IMG/VR virus record: IMGVR_UViG_3300033153_000928
Location: 1 to 30,057 of that record
Direction: 5' to 3' (one strand)
Origin: a virus
DNA: 30,057 nucleotides
Shown: positions 7,332 to 16,113 of the stretch, in pieces
How the letters are laid out: each line of letters opens with the position of its first letter
Position numbering within the stretch: the stretch's first letter is position 1
Notes under the pieces: model-generated
The model's input: the letters and a program-made list of their open reading frames with translations, nothing else
Told to the model about the DNA's origin: nothing
Database searches by the model: none
Program-made: the position numbers and the translations under genes

Positions 7332-7347
7332 CTTTAGAGGTGGGAAG

Positions 7348-7467
7348 ATGGGAACATGCGAAACAGTTAAAATTGTAGCGAAGAATAAACTCGGCTACAT
7401 TATCGTGAACAAGGCAGACATGAAAAAAGCTGACAAGTTGTTCAAAGAAAAAAAGAGTGTTGAGTAA
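7348..7467 (+). CDS. Small conserved-type phage protein (39 aa) after the coat gene
   Basis: ATG 7348 follows an excellent ribosome site (AGAGGTGGGAAG), and the stop overlaps the next start (TAATG at 7467), so this short frame is almost certainly translated. The product reads MGTCETVKIVAKNKLGY, IIVNKADMKKADK, then LFKEKKSVE. Short proteins with a 'Gly-Tyr-x-x-Val/Ile-Asn' core often lie between coat and connector genes in phages; their function is not established. It has no cysteine pair, membrane segment or catalytic motif. Confidence 0.7.
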   Translation: MGTCETVKIVAKNKLGYIIVNKADMKKADKLFKEKKSVE

Positions 7468-7973
7468 TGGCTTTAACCATCGAGGATGGCTCTGTGGTAT
7501 CTGGTGCGGACTCTTACGTGTCCCGTGCTGATTATATCGCTTATGCTTTATCTGTTGGTGTTGTTGTCGCTGACACAGACGCGGCTGACATTGAACTTGT
7601 AAAGGCTGCGGGCTTTATAGGATCTTATGAGCCGTCTTTGAAGGGGCGCTTAACAGACAGAGCCCAGCCTTTATCATATCCACGCTATGATCTTGTTTTG
7701 GAGGGTTTTAGTTGGGGTAGTGATGAAATCCCTAGACAGGTTATTACTTGTCAAATGGCCTTTGCTTTAGATGTAAACGAGGGGATTGATTTGTATAACC
7801 CTCCTGTGAACGAGAACCGTGCCACCAGCAAAGAAAAAGTAGACGGGGCTGTTGAAGTTGAATATTTCGGATCTGGCGCTAACACTAAAGTGAATAGAAC
7901 GAGTAGCGCCCAGGCGTTATTGAATACATTGCTTTATCGCTCTGGGTTGTCAATCGTTTTGGAGCGTGCATAA
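7467..7973 (+). CDS. Head-tail connector (adaptor), DnaT-like family
   Basis: The 168-aa protein begins ALTIEDGSVVSGADSYVS, the characteristic start of phage proteins labelled 'DnaT-like ssDNA-binding' in databases, which are encoded right after the coat gene and act as adaptors under the portal (function inferred from position and helical bundle fold). The motif RAQPLSYPRYDLVLEGFSW and then IPRQVITCQMAFALDVN fits the family. The length is normal. It overlaps both neighbours (TAATG at each end), forming one coupled connector cluster with the next three genes. Confidence 0.72.
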   Translation: MALTIEDGSVVSGADSYVSRADYIAYALSVGVVVADTDAADIELVKAAGFIGSYEPSLKGRLTDRAQPLSYPRYDLVLEGFSWGSDEIPRQVITCQMAFALDVNEGIDLYNPPVNENRATSKEKVDGAVEVEYFGSGANTKVNRTSSAQALLNTLLYRSGLSIVLERA

Positions 7974-8326
7974 TGGGTTTTTATGAGAACATGGCGGCAA
8001 CAGCCTCATCTCTTATTACCAAATTTGGAAAGCCAATAACTATTAGCAGGACAGTCGGCGAAACAGACGACCCCGTGACTGGAGTCCACGTAACAGGGAC
8101 TACCACAGAATATACGCCTAATGGTATTTTTCAAACCATAAAGGCGAGCTTGATTGACGGTACACGCATCAAATTTGGGGATAAAATGTTTGTAATTGAT
8201 AACAGCTTTACTCCTCTTTTGACAGACGTTGTGCCTATTAGCGGGTCTGATTGGGCTATCGAAGAAATAACCCCAGTTGAGCCAGCAAACCTAGCTTTAG
8301 TTTACTTTGTCAGGATAAGGAAATAA
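7973..8326 (+). CDS. Head-tail connector (stopper/closure-like)
   Basis: The 117-aa, beta-rich protein occupies the second connector position. It shows the pattern of head-closure or stopper proteins: an N-terminal helix (MGFYENMAATASSLITKFG), 'PITISR' and a mid-protein KFGDKMFVIDNSFTPLLTDV, typical of the small barrel seen in SPP1 gp16-like proteins, although similarity is weak. The role would be to hold DNA in the filled head and dock the tail. Start and stop overlap the neighbours (TAATG). Confidence 0.6.
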   Translation: MGFYENMAATASSLITKFGKPITISRTVGETDDPVTGVHVTGTTTEYTPNGIFQTIKASLIDGTRIKFGDKMFVIDNSFTPLLTDVVPISGSDWAIEEITPVEPANLALVYFVRIRK

Positions 8327-8700
8327 TGGCAACTATCCCCATGGATAAACTAGCTGAAAGTTTGAACGCGACCCTTGATGAAACATGCAGGGCTATCAAA
8401 ATTGCGCTGTTTAACGGTGTAATACGTGACACCCGTGTTGCTACTGGACGGCTTAGGGGAAACTGGCAGACTAATACTGGATCCCCTAAAGATAGGGAGA
8501 TTGACCGCCAAGACAAAACACCTCAAGGTGGCGATGGTGGGTCAGCTCAAGAAGAGGTAAAGAACACAGTCAAGGGTGACACAGTTGATTACTTGACAAA
8601 CAACCTACCATATGCAGAAGTGTTCAACGAGAAGGACGGCATGATCGCCAAGAATGTTGCAAGGATGGATAGGAATGTGCGTGAGGCCGTCAAGAAATGA
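8326..8700 (+). CDS. HK97 gp10-like neck / tail completion protein
   Basis: The 124-aa protein shows the HK97 gp10-like hallmarks: a helical start, then VIRDTRVATGRLRGNWQTN (the 'D-T-G-x-L-x-x-S/N-W' motif) and later DYLTNNLPYAEVFNE ('N-x-x-P-Y-A-x-x-x-E'). Members sit at the head-tail joint or aid tail completion. The usual final glycine-rich 'P-x-G-M' segment is present as KDGMIAKNVARM. Its end overlaps the next gene by 4 nt (ATGA), as expected for the neck-terminator pair. Confidence 0.75.
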   Translation: MATIPMDKLAESLNATLDETCRAIKIALFNGVIRDTRVATGRLRGNWQTNTGSPKDREIDRQDKTPQGGDGGSAQEEVKNTVKGDTVDYLTNNLPYAEVFNEKDGMIAKNVARMDRNVREAVKK

Positions 8701-9092
8701 GTGTAAAAATTGACCAAGCCCTAGTGAATACATTTATTGGTGCAAGCTTTGGCCTACCTATAGCCCATGAGAACAAGGGCTATACCCCGACTTCCGACGC
8801 TTATGCCGAGTTGCTTGTTTTACAGAATGACACTACGGCGCTTTCATTGGCACATAGCAATGAGACAGACGGTATTTTTCGGGTAATTTTAAGATACCCT
8901 ATTGGCACTGGCGCTGTTGTGGTAAAACAGAAAACCGATGAGATATTTGCAGTTTTTAAGATTGGTGCCCGTCCAGCGTATGACGGGCAGGATCTTGTAA
9001 TAAAAACAAACCAGAGACAGCCGAGTAATGTTGACGATGGTTGGTTTAAAATTGTTTTAACAATGGGCTATACTGCCCTCATTAACAGATAA
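8697..9092 (+). CDS. Tail terminator protein (DUF4128-like)
   Basis: The 131-aa protein is the probable hexameric ring that stops tail-tube growth and joins the head. Its length, alpha/beta composition and position between the gp10-like gene and the tail tube gene match DUF4128/tail terminator proteins. Visible family-like pieces are GIFRVILRYPIGTGAVVVKQ and the late GWFKIVLTMGYTA strand. Start ATG 8697 overlaps the previous stop (ATGA). No catalytic motif is expected. Identification rests more on synteny than on a strong motif. Confidence 0.7.
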   Translation: MSVKIDQALVNTFIGASFGLPIAHENKGYTPTSDAYAELLVLQNDTTALSLAHSNETDGIFRVILRYPIGTGAVVVKQKTDEIFAVFKIGARPAYDGQDLVIKTNQRQPSNVDDGWFKIVLTMGYTALINR

Positions 9093-9106
9093 CAGAGGAT
9101 TTTACC

Positions 9107-9565
9107 ATGGCAGACTCAGGAACTTTAGCGGGAACAATCGTAAGCGTATCGGCTAACGAGCCACCAACTTATGACGCGGCTGGGTTTGAGGATGCTGGCG
9201 TTACTTATTCTGTTGTCGGTGAGGTCGCAAACCTTGGCGACCACGGCAGAACCTATGAGGATGTAAATTATACAACCCTAGGCGAGCGTGGCACTGTTCA
9301 TCTAAAGGGTACGTATGATGAGCCAGAAAAATCACTTGAAATGATCAAGTCAGTTGTTGATGCTGGGCAGGTAATTATGACCACAGCAAGCACCTCAGAT
9401 GCTGATTACACATTTAAAGTCGCCTATGGAAATGGTGATATTGACTATTTCCAAGCAAAAGTTTTCTCCTTTGTTTCAGTAGGTGGCGAGGCCAACACTA
9501 TTCGCAGAGTAAATGCAACCGTACGCATTGACCGTCAAGGCGTTGTCGAGGTTCCTGCACCTTAA
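9107..9565 (+). CDS. Major tail tube protein
   Basis: The 152-aa protein is the likely building block of the tail tube. GAGGATTTTACC gives a strong ribosome site before ATG 9107, consistent with a highly expressed protein. The N-terminus (LAGTIVSVSANEPPTYDAAG) and YTTLGERGTVHLKGTYDEPE match the small phage tail tube family, and ADYTFKVAYGNGDIDYFQAKV plus the final VNATVRIDRQG give the expected strand pattern. It directly precedes the frameshifted chaperone pair and the tape measure gene, the invariant order of siphovirus tails. Confidence 0.85.
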   Translation: MADSGTLAGTIVSVSANEPPTYDAAGFEDAGVTYSVVGEVANLGDHGRTYEDVNYTTLGERGTVHLKGTYDEPEKSLEMIKSVVDAGQVIMTTASTSDADYTFKVAYGNGDIDYFQAKVFSFVSVGGEANTIRRVNATVRIDRQGVVEVPAP

Positions 9566-9567
9566 CC

Positions 9568-9918
9568 ATGGATATCTCTAACCTAGAAACAACAGACACG
9601 GCTGAGTGTGTTATTGTCCATCCCGTCACTGGGGTGGACACTGATATAAAGATTACCCTTTACGGCGTAGACAGTAAAAAATTCCGCGAAGTTTCTTTGG
9701 CACGGGCTAGGGCCAATAGAGAAGACGATAACGACGAAGACTCACGCGAGGCTGACTTGGCGTCTGTTACTCTTGGTTGGGAGAATGTAGAGTTGAACGG
9801 CAAAGAATTAGAGTTCAGCCATGCAAACGCGGTCAAGGTTTACAAGTTGGTTTCCCCTATCAGGAATCAGGTGGACTCTTTCATTGTAAAGACTGCTAAT
9901 TTTTTAAAGAAAGCCTAG
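9568..9918 (+). CDS. Tail assembly chaperone, short product (gpG-like)
   Basis: The 116-aa zero-frame product ends at TAG 9916-9918. Its position between the tail tube and tape measure genes, its acidic middle (REDDNDEDSREAD) and the frameshift signal in its last codons define it as the G-type chaperone. By analogy with lambda G, it coats the tape measure protein before tube polymerisation and is absent from the virion. It starts two bases after the tube stop codon. A minority of ribosomes would continue into the T frame, as annotated separately. Confidence 0.82.
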   Translation: MDISNLETTDTAECVIVHPVTGVDTDIKITLYGVDSKKFREVSLARARANREDDNDEDSREADLASVTLGWENVELNGKELEFSHANAVKVYKLVSPIRNQVDSFIVKTANFLKKA

Positions 9919-10289
9919 ATGATCTAAGGATTTACGTTGAGCAACTAGGCTGGCTCCACACCAGAAGTAAAGGCGGAACAGAGAGCAGGGGGAAAGACCT
10001 TGGCAAAGATGCTAAAATTCCTCCTATCGGTAATGCTGGCTATTTGCTTGAAGCCCTCCTTGAAGTAGGGATTTACGAATTAGGATGGCAGGAAATAAAA
10101 GCGTGGTCTGATTTAACAGGCTCTATACCTACTCCATGGGAATCAACGTCGATGATTACACTCTCCAAAATATACACCAAAGCAATCAACGACCATGACG
10201 GTAAAGATACTGCCTCTCCATGGCATGATGGTATTGTTGATCGTGAAGCAATCGACAAGTCTATTCGAGCAACACTGAGGGGCAAATAA
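9568..10289 (+). CDS. Tail assembly chaperone, -1 frameshift fusion (gpGT-like)
   Basis: After codon 113 (TTA 9904-9906) a -1 slip continues at AAA 9906-9908 and stays open to TAA 10287-10289, adding 127 residues for a 240-aa fusion. The downstream frame has no credible start of its own (TTG only, no ribosome site) and its reading begins exactly over the slippery site, so fusion is the natural reading. The T part contains ALLEVGIYELGWQEIKAWSD and TLSKIYTKAIND. In lambda the T domain recruits tube subunits to the tape measure; the same role is inferred here. The stop overlaps the tape measure start (TAATG). Confidence 0.85.
9900..9951 (+). promoter_or_regulatory. Programmed -1 frameshift signal
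   Basis: The heptamer T TTT TTA (9900-9906) lies in the correct phase for tandem slippage (codons AAT TTT TTA). Five bases later AGCCTAG (9912-9918) pairs perfectly with CTAGGCT (9945-9951), making a 7-bp stem at the usual distance for ribosome pausing; the stem contains the zero-frame stop TAG. The slippery sequence is identical to that of the HIV-1 gag-pol site. Confidence 0.85.
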
Positions 10290-12451
10290 TGGCTACAGAC
10301 GTAACCAAATTAGTCTTAGCTGTTGATAGTCGGCAGGTAAAAAAGGCCACAAAAAACGTAGATGAGTTAGGTAAAAAAGGCGTTGCTGTAAAGAAAACCT
10401 TTGTTACTGCTACCTCAGCTATTGCGGCTTTTGCTGGTGCCTTGGCACTAGGGGCCGCGTTCAAGTCTGTTCTCTCTGCGACAATCGCACAAGAGGAAGC
10501 TGTCGCCCAGTTAAACGCCACTTTGAGATCTACAGGGCGTTACACCCCAGAGTTGTCGGCCTCAATGGTCGAGTATGCCGCAAGCCTCCAAAAAATAACA
10601 ACGTTTGGTGATGAGGCCACGATGTCGGCTCAAGCCATGTTGCTTACCTTCACCAGAATTGGAGGAGATGAGTTTACAAGGGCGCAAAAGGCTGTCCTTG
10701 ATGTTGCCACAGCCATGAAAACAGATTTAAAGTCTGCAGCGATCCAAGTTGGTAAGGCTTTAAATGATCCCAAAGTTGGACTTACTGCGTTATCCCGTTC
10801 GGGTATAACATTTTCAGAAACACAAAAAGATTTAATCAAATCACTTGTCGATACAGGGAAGGAAGCCGAGGCCCAGGCTGTTATCTTATCCGAGTTAGAA
10901 AAGCAATTCGGAGGATCGGCAGAGGCAGCGCGTAACACCCTTGGTGGTTCGTTGAAGGCGCTTGGAAACGCTTTCGGTGATTTGACTGAGGGTAAGGCTG
11001 GTGGTAGTGGAATTAAGGGTGCGACTGAGGCCATTGAAGAACTCACAGCAAAACTTAGCGACCAGCAGACCATTGATAACGCCTGTGTCCTTATAAACGG
11101 TCGGATAACTGGGTTCGGGCAAGTAACAGAAGCAATCTCCCAAACAGTAGAGTTCACGCCATGGTTAAGTGACTCTTTCGCTGCCTCAATATTCGGGGTT
11201 GCTGCAGATGATGTCGAGAGGTTAGAGGATAAAGTCCAAGACTTAAAGGTTGTGGCAGAAGGTAATTTCTGGGGGTTTAGTGGGAAGGCTAAAGAGGAGC
11301 TTGCTATTGCCCAGAAGCAACTAGATATGGCCTACCAGATCCGCGCGATGGGCCAGAAGCCAACCGAAAGGAATAAGCCTTTGGCTGTCCCAGTCGTTTC
11401 TGGAGCTGACACCATAACAACAGAAACACAAAAAGCTGCAGCTGCAGCCAAGAAGCTCGGTGAAGAATGGGACGCAGTTTATACCAGACTAAATGAGCAA
11501 GTGATATTAGGTGGCCTGTCTGGCATGGAGCTTGAATTTGCAAAAATCAATATTGAAGCCGCTAAGATGGTTGACACCTACGGCGAAGAGTATGAGGGTG
11601 TTATAGATAATTGGGTTCGCGCGATGCGCGGTTTCGTTTATGAGGCAGAGTCTGCAGATATCGCAGCAAAAAAACTCGCGGACAGTATAAAGAAATCAGA
11701 AGAAAGCGCGGCATCTATTGAAAAAGTAGAAATGGCAATGGAGGAGCTCACGTTTGCCACAATGACAGCCTCAGGGCAAGAAGAGTCCCTAATCATCGCT
11801 ACCCGTGACAGGCTAAATGCCATGGCTCGGCAAATGGCTATGCTCGGTGAAATAAGCGAATCAACAGCAGATGCAATGCAAAAGGTTTTTGGTGAAAAAG
11901 CACAAGCAGACATCAATAAGATAGGTGATACATCAAAGACGTTCATGGAACAGTTAAGAGATGGGTCGGCTGAATGGGCTAAAAGTTACGCAAGCACAAT
12001 GAATGAAATGCTGTGGAGCTCAGAAACAACTTTTGATGGAATACTTGAAAGCTTCGGTAAAATGATAACCGAGTTGTTGTTGCAGTCGGCAATTCTTGAT
12101 TTGGTCGGGAACGGGAAGGATGGCGGTAGCGGTACTTCTGGGCTATTATCTCAGCTTGGTAACTTCGCTGTCTCGCAGTTTTCGACGGCTTCTGCTGCTG
12201 GCGGTTACGACATCCCTTCAGGTGTAAACCCAATGACTCAACTTCACGAAGAGGAAATGGTTTTGCCCGCAAAATATGCAAACGCAATTCGCGATATGAG
12301 TGGAGGAGGTGGGGCAACACCACAGACAGCCCCAAAGAATGATGTTAGAATTATAAATGTTCAGGATATGTCACAGGTCGGGGATTATTTGGGGACGACA
12401 GACGGCGAGCAGGTTGTCATGAATATTTTACAGAAAAACGGGATTCAATAA
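10289..12451 (+). CDS. Tape measure protein
   Basis: The 720-aa, Ala-rich helical protein sets tail length; at roughly 0.15 nm per residue it predicts a tail near 110 nm. Residues 41-58 form a hydrophobic segment (ATSAIAAFAGALALGAAF), common near the N-terminus of these proteins. The prophage tail-length domain (about 65-240) includes TFGDEATMSAQAMLLTFTRI and ALNDPKVGLTALSRSGITF. The C-terminal lambda-like motif SGVNPMTQLHEEEMVLPAKY (in 638-670) is diagnostic. No lysozyme or peptidase domain is visible within it. It starts on the chaperone stop codon and abuts the next gene without spacing. Confidence 0.93.
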   Translation: MATDVTKLVLAVDSRQVKKATKNVDELGKKGVAVKKTFVTATSAIAAFAGALALGAAFKSVLSATIAQEEAVAQLNATLRSTGRYTPELSASMVEYAASLQKITTFGDEATMSAQAMLLTFTRIGGDEFTRAQKAVLDVATAMKTDLKSAAIQVGKALNDPKVGLTALSRSGITFSETQKDLIKSLVDTGKEAEAQAVILSELEKQFGGSAEAARNTLGGSLKALGNAFGDLTEGKAGGSGIKGATEAIEELTAKLSDQQTIDNACVLINGRITGFGQVTEAISQTVEFTPWLSDSFAASIFGVAADDVERLEDKVQDLKVVAEGNFWGFSGKAKEELAIAQKQLDMAYQIRAMGQKPTERNKPLAVPVVSGADTITTETQKAAAAAKKLGEEWDAVYTRLNEQVILGGLSGMELEFAKINIEAAKMVDTYGEEYEGVIDNWVRAMRGFVYEAESADIAAKKLADSIKKSEESAASIEKVEMAMEELTFATMTASGQEESLIIATRDRLNAMARQMAMLGEISESTADAMQKVFGEKAQADINKIGDTSKTFMEQLRDGSAEWAKSYASTMNEMLWSSETTFDGILESFGKMITELLLQSAILDLVGNGKDGGSGTSGLLSQLGNFAVSQFSTASAAGGYDIPSGVNPMTQLHEEEMVLPAKYANAIRDMSGGGGATPQTAPKNDVRIINVQDMSQVGDYLGTTDGEQVVMNILQKNGIQ

Positions 12452-13588
12452 ATGGCGAACAAGATAGGCTTTGTAGATAACACAACCCAACTCGCACACT
12501 ATGAAATGCTTGCCTTAATACGGCGCTTCTCAATGGGTTACGGTGAGACTGGTGTTGTTGGGTATACTGGGGTCGGAAACGGCACGCTAACACTTGAGGA
12601 CGCACTCCCCGCCGCAATTGATGAGACTTGGACAATAGAGTGTACTGGCGCTTCAGTTGATGGTGGTACTTTCTCTGTCGTTGGCTCTGTGTCTGGTGCT
12701 CAAGCAAGCGCGACGGTTGGCGTTGCTTACGAGAATACTTTTATAAGCTTTTTGATAAGCGATGGTTCCACAGATTTTGTGGTGAATGATGTTTTTGATT
12801 TTGCCACAACACAATCGACAGTCTCAGCCAATGGCGAGAATTGGGAAGAACTAAGATATGACACAGCATCAGAAGACCATGAACTTATCCTAAAAGGTAA
12901 AGGTCTTTCTGGCCTTGAGTCGATTTATGTCGGGTTCAGGACATACCACAGCGTTGGTGCTGACTATTACAACCTAGTCGCCGCGTCATTCACTGGCTTC
13001 ATTGACGCTTACACCTTCGACAACCAGCCAAATGCTGAGTTAAGCGGTGTTCCGGCACACAACACACGGATTGACTATTGGCTTTCCTTGAATGCCCAGC
13101 ATATCAAAATGGCGTTGAAAGTCGGGACACCTGTCTATGAATCGGCTTATGTCGGGAAGTTTCTACCATACTCTAGGCCAAGCCAATTCCCACACCCTAT
13201 TGTCAATTGTGGGATGTTGAATGGAGTCCCTGCGACAAGGTTCTCAGACACTTCGTACTCAATGCCATATAACGGCAATGTGGCGAATATGGCGATGCGT
13301 GACCTAATGGGCAACTGGATAAACCCAAACTGTTACCCGTACAACAACACTTATGCCATAACCAACTCACTTATACAAAGGGACACAGGGGGCGAATACC
13401 ACTTAACCCCTGTTGAGATTTACAATGATGATGGTATATTCGGTGCTTTAGATGGTATATTCCACATAACAGGTTTTAATAACACTGTTGAGAATACAAT
13501 AACAATAAGTGGCGTGACTTACGTTGTTATACAGGATGTGTATAGGACAGGGTTCGCCGACTATTACGCTATAAGGATGGACGCATAA
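12452..13588 (+). CDS. Conserved phage virion protein, tail-tip region
   Basis: The 378-aa protein starts immediately after the tape measure stop. I recognise a type seen in several phages of Gram-negative bacteria, with ELILKGKGLSGLESIYVGFR then SADYEDS-like YHSVGADYYN, GVPAHNTRIDYWLSLNAQHI, and the closing GFNNTVENTITISG and YRTGFADYYAIRMDA. An Ig-like or jelly-roll beta fold is likely. Residues 45-115 look like a Gly/Ser/Thr beta insertion (DGGTFSVVGSVSGAQASATV). No enzyme motif is seen. Position suggests a tail-tip or distal tail component; the precise role is not known to me. Confidence 0.65.
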   Translation: MANKIGFVDNTTQLAHYEMLALIRRFSMGYGETGVVGYTGVGNGTLTLEDALPAAIDETWTIECTGASVDGGTFSVVGSVSGAQASATVGVAYENTFISFLISDGSTDFVVNDVFDFATTQSTVSANGENWEELRYDTASEDHELILKGKGLSGLESIYVGFRTYHSVGADYYNLVAASFTGFIDAYTFDNQPNAELSGVPAHNTRIDYWLSLNAQHIKMALKVGTPVYESAYVGKFLPYSRPSQFPHPIVNCGMLNGVPATRFSDTSYSMPYNGNVANMAMRDLMGNWINPNCYPYNNTYAITNSLIQRDTGGEYHLTPVEIYNDDGIFGALDGIFHITGFNNTVENTITISGVTYVVIQDVYRTGFADYYAIRMDA

Positions 13589-14460
13589 TGCCATATACAA
13601 CTGGGACAGCCGTATCATTTACAGCCATGAGAACAGCACTTGTAAATGCTTGTGTTGCAGATGGGTGGACTTGGGACTCTGGGAACGAGGTTATCTACAA
13701 AGGCACTATATACGCCAAGTTATCAATAGCCACAGGGACTCACGGGGATGAGATAAGAATCCTTGGCAGAACTAGCACCACTGCAGGTGACGGGCCATAT
13801 TATGCCAGCATAGGGCCAGCCCTACAAACGGCGTTATCCTTCCCAGTCACTTATCATACATTTGTCTTCTCAAATGAGGTTCTTCTGGTTATAAGCTCAG
13901 GCGATGAATATCAGTGGTTAACTTTCGGGGAATCCCAGCAGACAGGGTTATCAGGTACTGGCAATTTCTACGGTGCTTCATTAGCTTCTAATGTTCCTGC
14001 TACTTTTACTATGGTGGCTGCCGGAGGGTTCTACGCCCCTGCGATATTTTGGGGGAATTATTACGGGGCAACTTATGGGAAAAACTGTTTTGTGCATTCT
14101 GATTTGGACGGTGATGCGTGGTGGCCAGGGTTAACAACATCGGACACCATCGTAACTGGCGCGAAGTACCTGTATGACCTAATATCTGTGCAACCAAACT
14201 CTTACAACCAAGAGACTATACTACTTCCCATTAAGGCATTCAAAAACCGTGGGGATAGCAATGTTAGCCAAACACTTGAGATCGAGAACGCCAGACATTT
14301 AAGGAATGACAACTACGTTAATGAGGAGATCGTCACAATAGGGCTTGATAGCTGGATGATATTTCCATGTTTCAAGAAGAACATAGATACACGGGACGGT
14401 GGTTCCGCCCTAACCCACTCTGGAACTTTCGGCTTTGCTGTAAAATATGAGGGGCCATAG
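13588..14460 (+). CDS. Conserved phage virion protein, partner of the preceding gene
   Basis: The 290-aa product has the recurrent start of a family found next to the previous one: AMRTALVNACVADGWTWDSG followed by EVIYKGTIYAKLSI, a 'GWTL-x-x-VIxKG' module. The rest is aromatic and beta-rich (FGFAVKYEGP at the end). No signal peptide, coiled coil or catalytic residues are evident. It starts on the previous stop (TAATG) and ends three bases before the next GTG start, so the three genes are translationally linked and probably form one tail-tip sub-assembly. Confidence 0.6.
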   Translation: MPYTTGTAVSFTAMRTALVNACVADGWTWDSGNEVIYKGTIYAKLSIATGTHGDEIRILGRTSTTAGDGPYYASIGPALQTALSFPVTYHTFVFSNEVLLVISSGDEYQWLTFGESQQTGLSGTGNFYGASLASNVPATFTMVAAGGFYAPAIFWGNYYGATYGKNCFVHSDLDGDAWWPGLTTSDTIVTGAKYLYDLISVQPNSYNQETILLPIKAFKNRGDSNVSQTLEIENARHLRNDNYVNEEIVTIGLDSWMIFPCFKKNIDTRDGGSALTHSGTFGFAVKYEGP

Positions 14461-14463
14461 AAA

Positions 14464-16113
14464 GTGACTGTATTGACAGCTACACTATCACTTTATTCTT
14501 TAGGCGGACATGAGAACATAGGCTACTGGCCTGAGTTTGATGGGTTCGACACAGACACCTACTATGACGAGGCTTGCTACTTGGCTTTGCCTTCTCTTAC
14601 AGATAGTGCCACGTTCGTGATGCCCAGTGCAAACGGAGAAGCCACCACAGCAACAATAAACAATAGCTTCAGAGACGATTTCTACGACAGGATACATATA
14701 TCCCCTGACCCTCTTGATATGGGTAATCTATTATCAGACCAGCAACGAAGCATCTATGTGTGGAACGCCTATACCACGCCACAATTATTGTCAGTTTACA
14801 GCGAAATAGACGCTTACGGGATTGAAGTAACCGAGCCATCAGCCGCACCGACAACATTCGGGGCTTTCGAGGAGAGAGATTACATAGTAAATGTGTTGAC
14901 TTCTGGGCCACCAACTATTCTGGCCTCTTTGAATTTTACCTTTCCAGACGGACTGCACTCAGTCGCAATAACAGGCACAAGGGTTGTGCTGTGGAAATGG
15001 TTGCCAGATGGCGAGTACACCGAAAAATTAGAGTTTTATACCCATATTCTCAAGACACGCCAAGGTGAGCAACGTATTGCAATGCGTGAGGCTCCAAGGC
15101 AAATACTCACACACTCTTTCACAAAAACAGAACGTGAGCTGAGTGTTATAAAGGCCACGGCTAAAAACTGGATTGCTAGACTATGGGGTTGCCCAATTTG
15201 GGGCGAACAGTCAACCGTAACGTTGACAGCTTTAGATACTTCAATTGAATTTGACACCAGCAATGCAGACTATAGGAATGGTGGTTTATTGGTATTGTGG
15301 GAGTCGTTTGAAAAGGTCACGGCTGTAGAGATTGACACGGTTAGGACTGATGGGATTGATTTAACATACCCACTTGTTGACGGATGGGGCAACGCCTTAG
15401 TGATGCCACTGAGACTGGCAAGAATGACAGACGGCCTTGACATATCTCGCAGAGGGGCAGGGATCTCGCACCTTTCGGCAACGTTCAACATCACAGATAA
15501 CATTGATTTAAGTTCCTCTGCCTACCCACAGTACCAAGGATATGACGTTTTTACCGATGAGAACGTTTTGCTAGGTGATCTTTCTGAGCGTATCGTCGTT
15601 CCAGCCCAAGAATTTGATAATGGGTCAGGGCCAGTGGTAGTTGAAACGTTGCAGGAATTTACGGATTTTTCTCAGAGTTTAGGTAGGGTTTTACATGGGC
15701 AATCCGAAATATGGGCAATGCGTGAATGGTTGCACTCAAGGAATGGCAAGCAGAAAGCTTTCTACCTACCTACATGGAATAATGATTTTGAGTTGTATCA
15801 AGCTATTTCTGAATTTGACACAGTTATCATGATAAAGAAAACTGGTGATTCTTTGTTTTCAGAAGTGCCATTCGATATTATGTTACAGCTAACAGATGGG
15901 ACTATATTTTATAGGCGTGTTTCTAGTGTTGTAGAGTCAGCAAGCTATGAAACGTTAAGTATTGACTCTGCTGTTGGCATTGTAGCTGTTGCAGCTGTTA
16001 AGATGTTCTGTAAGCTTAATCTATGCAGGTTTAACGCCGATAGCATCGAGTTGAAACACACCTCTAATATTTATGCCAAAACAACTATACCTATTATAGA
16101 GGTTCCCGAATGA
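14464..16113 (+). CDS. Conserved tail-tip/baseplate virion protein (549 aa)
   Basis: The start is GTG 14464, with GAGGGG about eleven bases upstream. The central part resembles a common but unnamed phage structural fold: THILKTRQGEQRIAMREAPR (about residues 195-214), NWIARLWGCPIWGEQ, the 'I-x-F-D-T-x-x-x-x-Y' strand SIEFDTSNADYRNGGLLVLW, and YPLVDGWGNALVMPLRLARM. The C-terminal third has AMREWLHSRNGKQKAFYLPT, a motif reminiscent of DUF2460-like tail proteins. Residues 1-190 look like a separate beta domain. It overlaps the BR0599-like gene by 4 nt (ATGA). A baseplate hub-associated role is inferred from this context. Confidence 0.65.
   Translation: MTVLTATLSLYSLGGHENIGYWPEFDGFDTDTYYDEACYLALPSLTDSATFVMPSANGEATTATINNSFRDDFYDRIHISPDPLDMGNLLSDQQRSIYVWNAYTTPQLLSVYSEIDAYGIEVTEPSAAPTTFGAFEERDYIVNVLTSGPPTILASLNFTFPDGLHSVAITGTRVVLWKWLPDGEYTEKLEFYTHILKTRQGEQRIAMREAPRQILTHSFTKTERELSVIKATAKNWIARLWGCPIWGEQSTVTLTALDTSIEFDTSNADYRNGGLLVLWESFEKVTAVEIDTVRTDGIDLTYPLVDGWGNALVMPLRLARMTDGLDISRRGAGISHLSATFNITDNIDLSSSAYPQYQGYDVFTDENVLLGDLSERIVVPAQEFDNGSGPVVVETLQEFTDFSQSLGRVLHGQSEIWAMREWLHSRNGKQKAFYLPTWNNDFELYQAISEFDTVIMIKKTGDSLFSEVPFDIMLQLTDGTIFYRRVSSVVESASYETLSIDSAVGIVAVAAVKMFCKLNLCRFNADSIELKHTSNIYAKTTIPIIEVPE

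Noticed and set aside
10044-10289. Independent gene starting at TTG 10044
   Set aside because: No ribosome site, and the same frame is open back to the slippery site at 9900-9906; the -1 frameshift fusion explains it better.
10630-11157. Long - strand frame inside the tape measure gene
   Set aside because: Shadow frame with no start signal; the sense frame has family motifs throughout.
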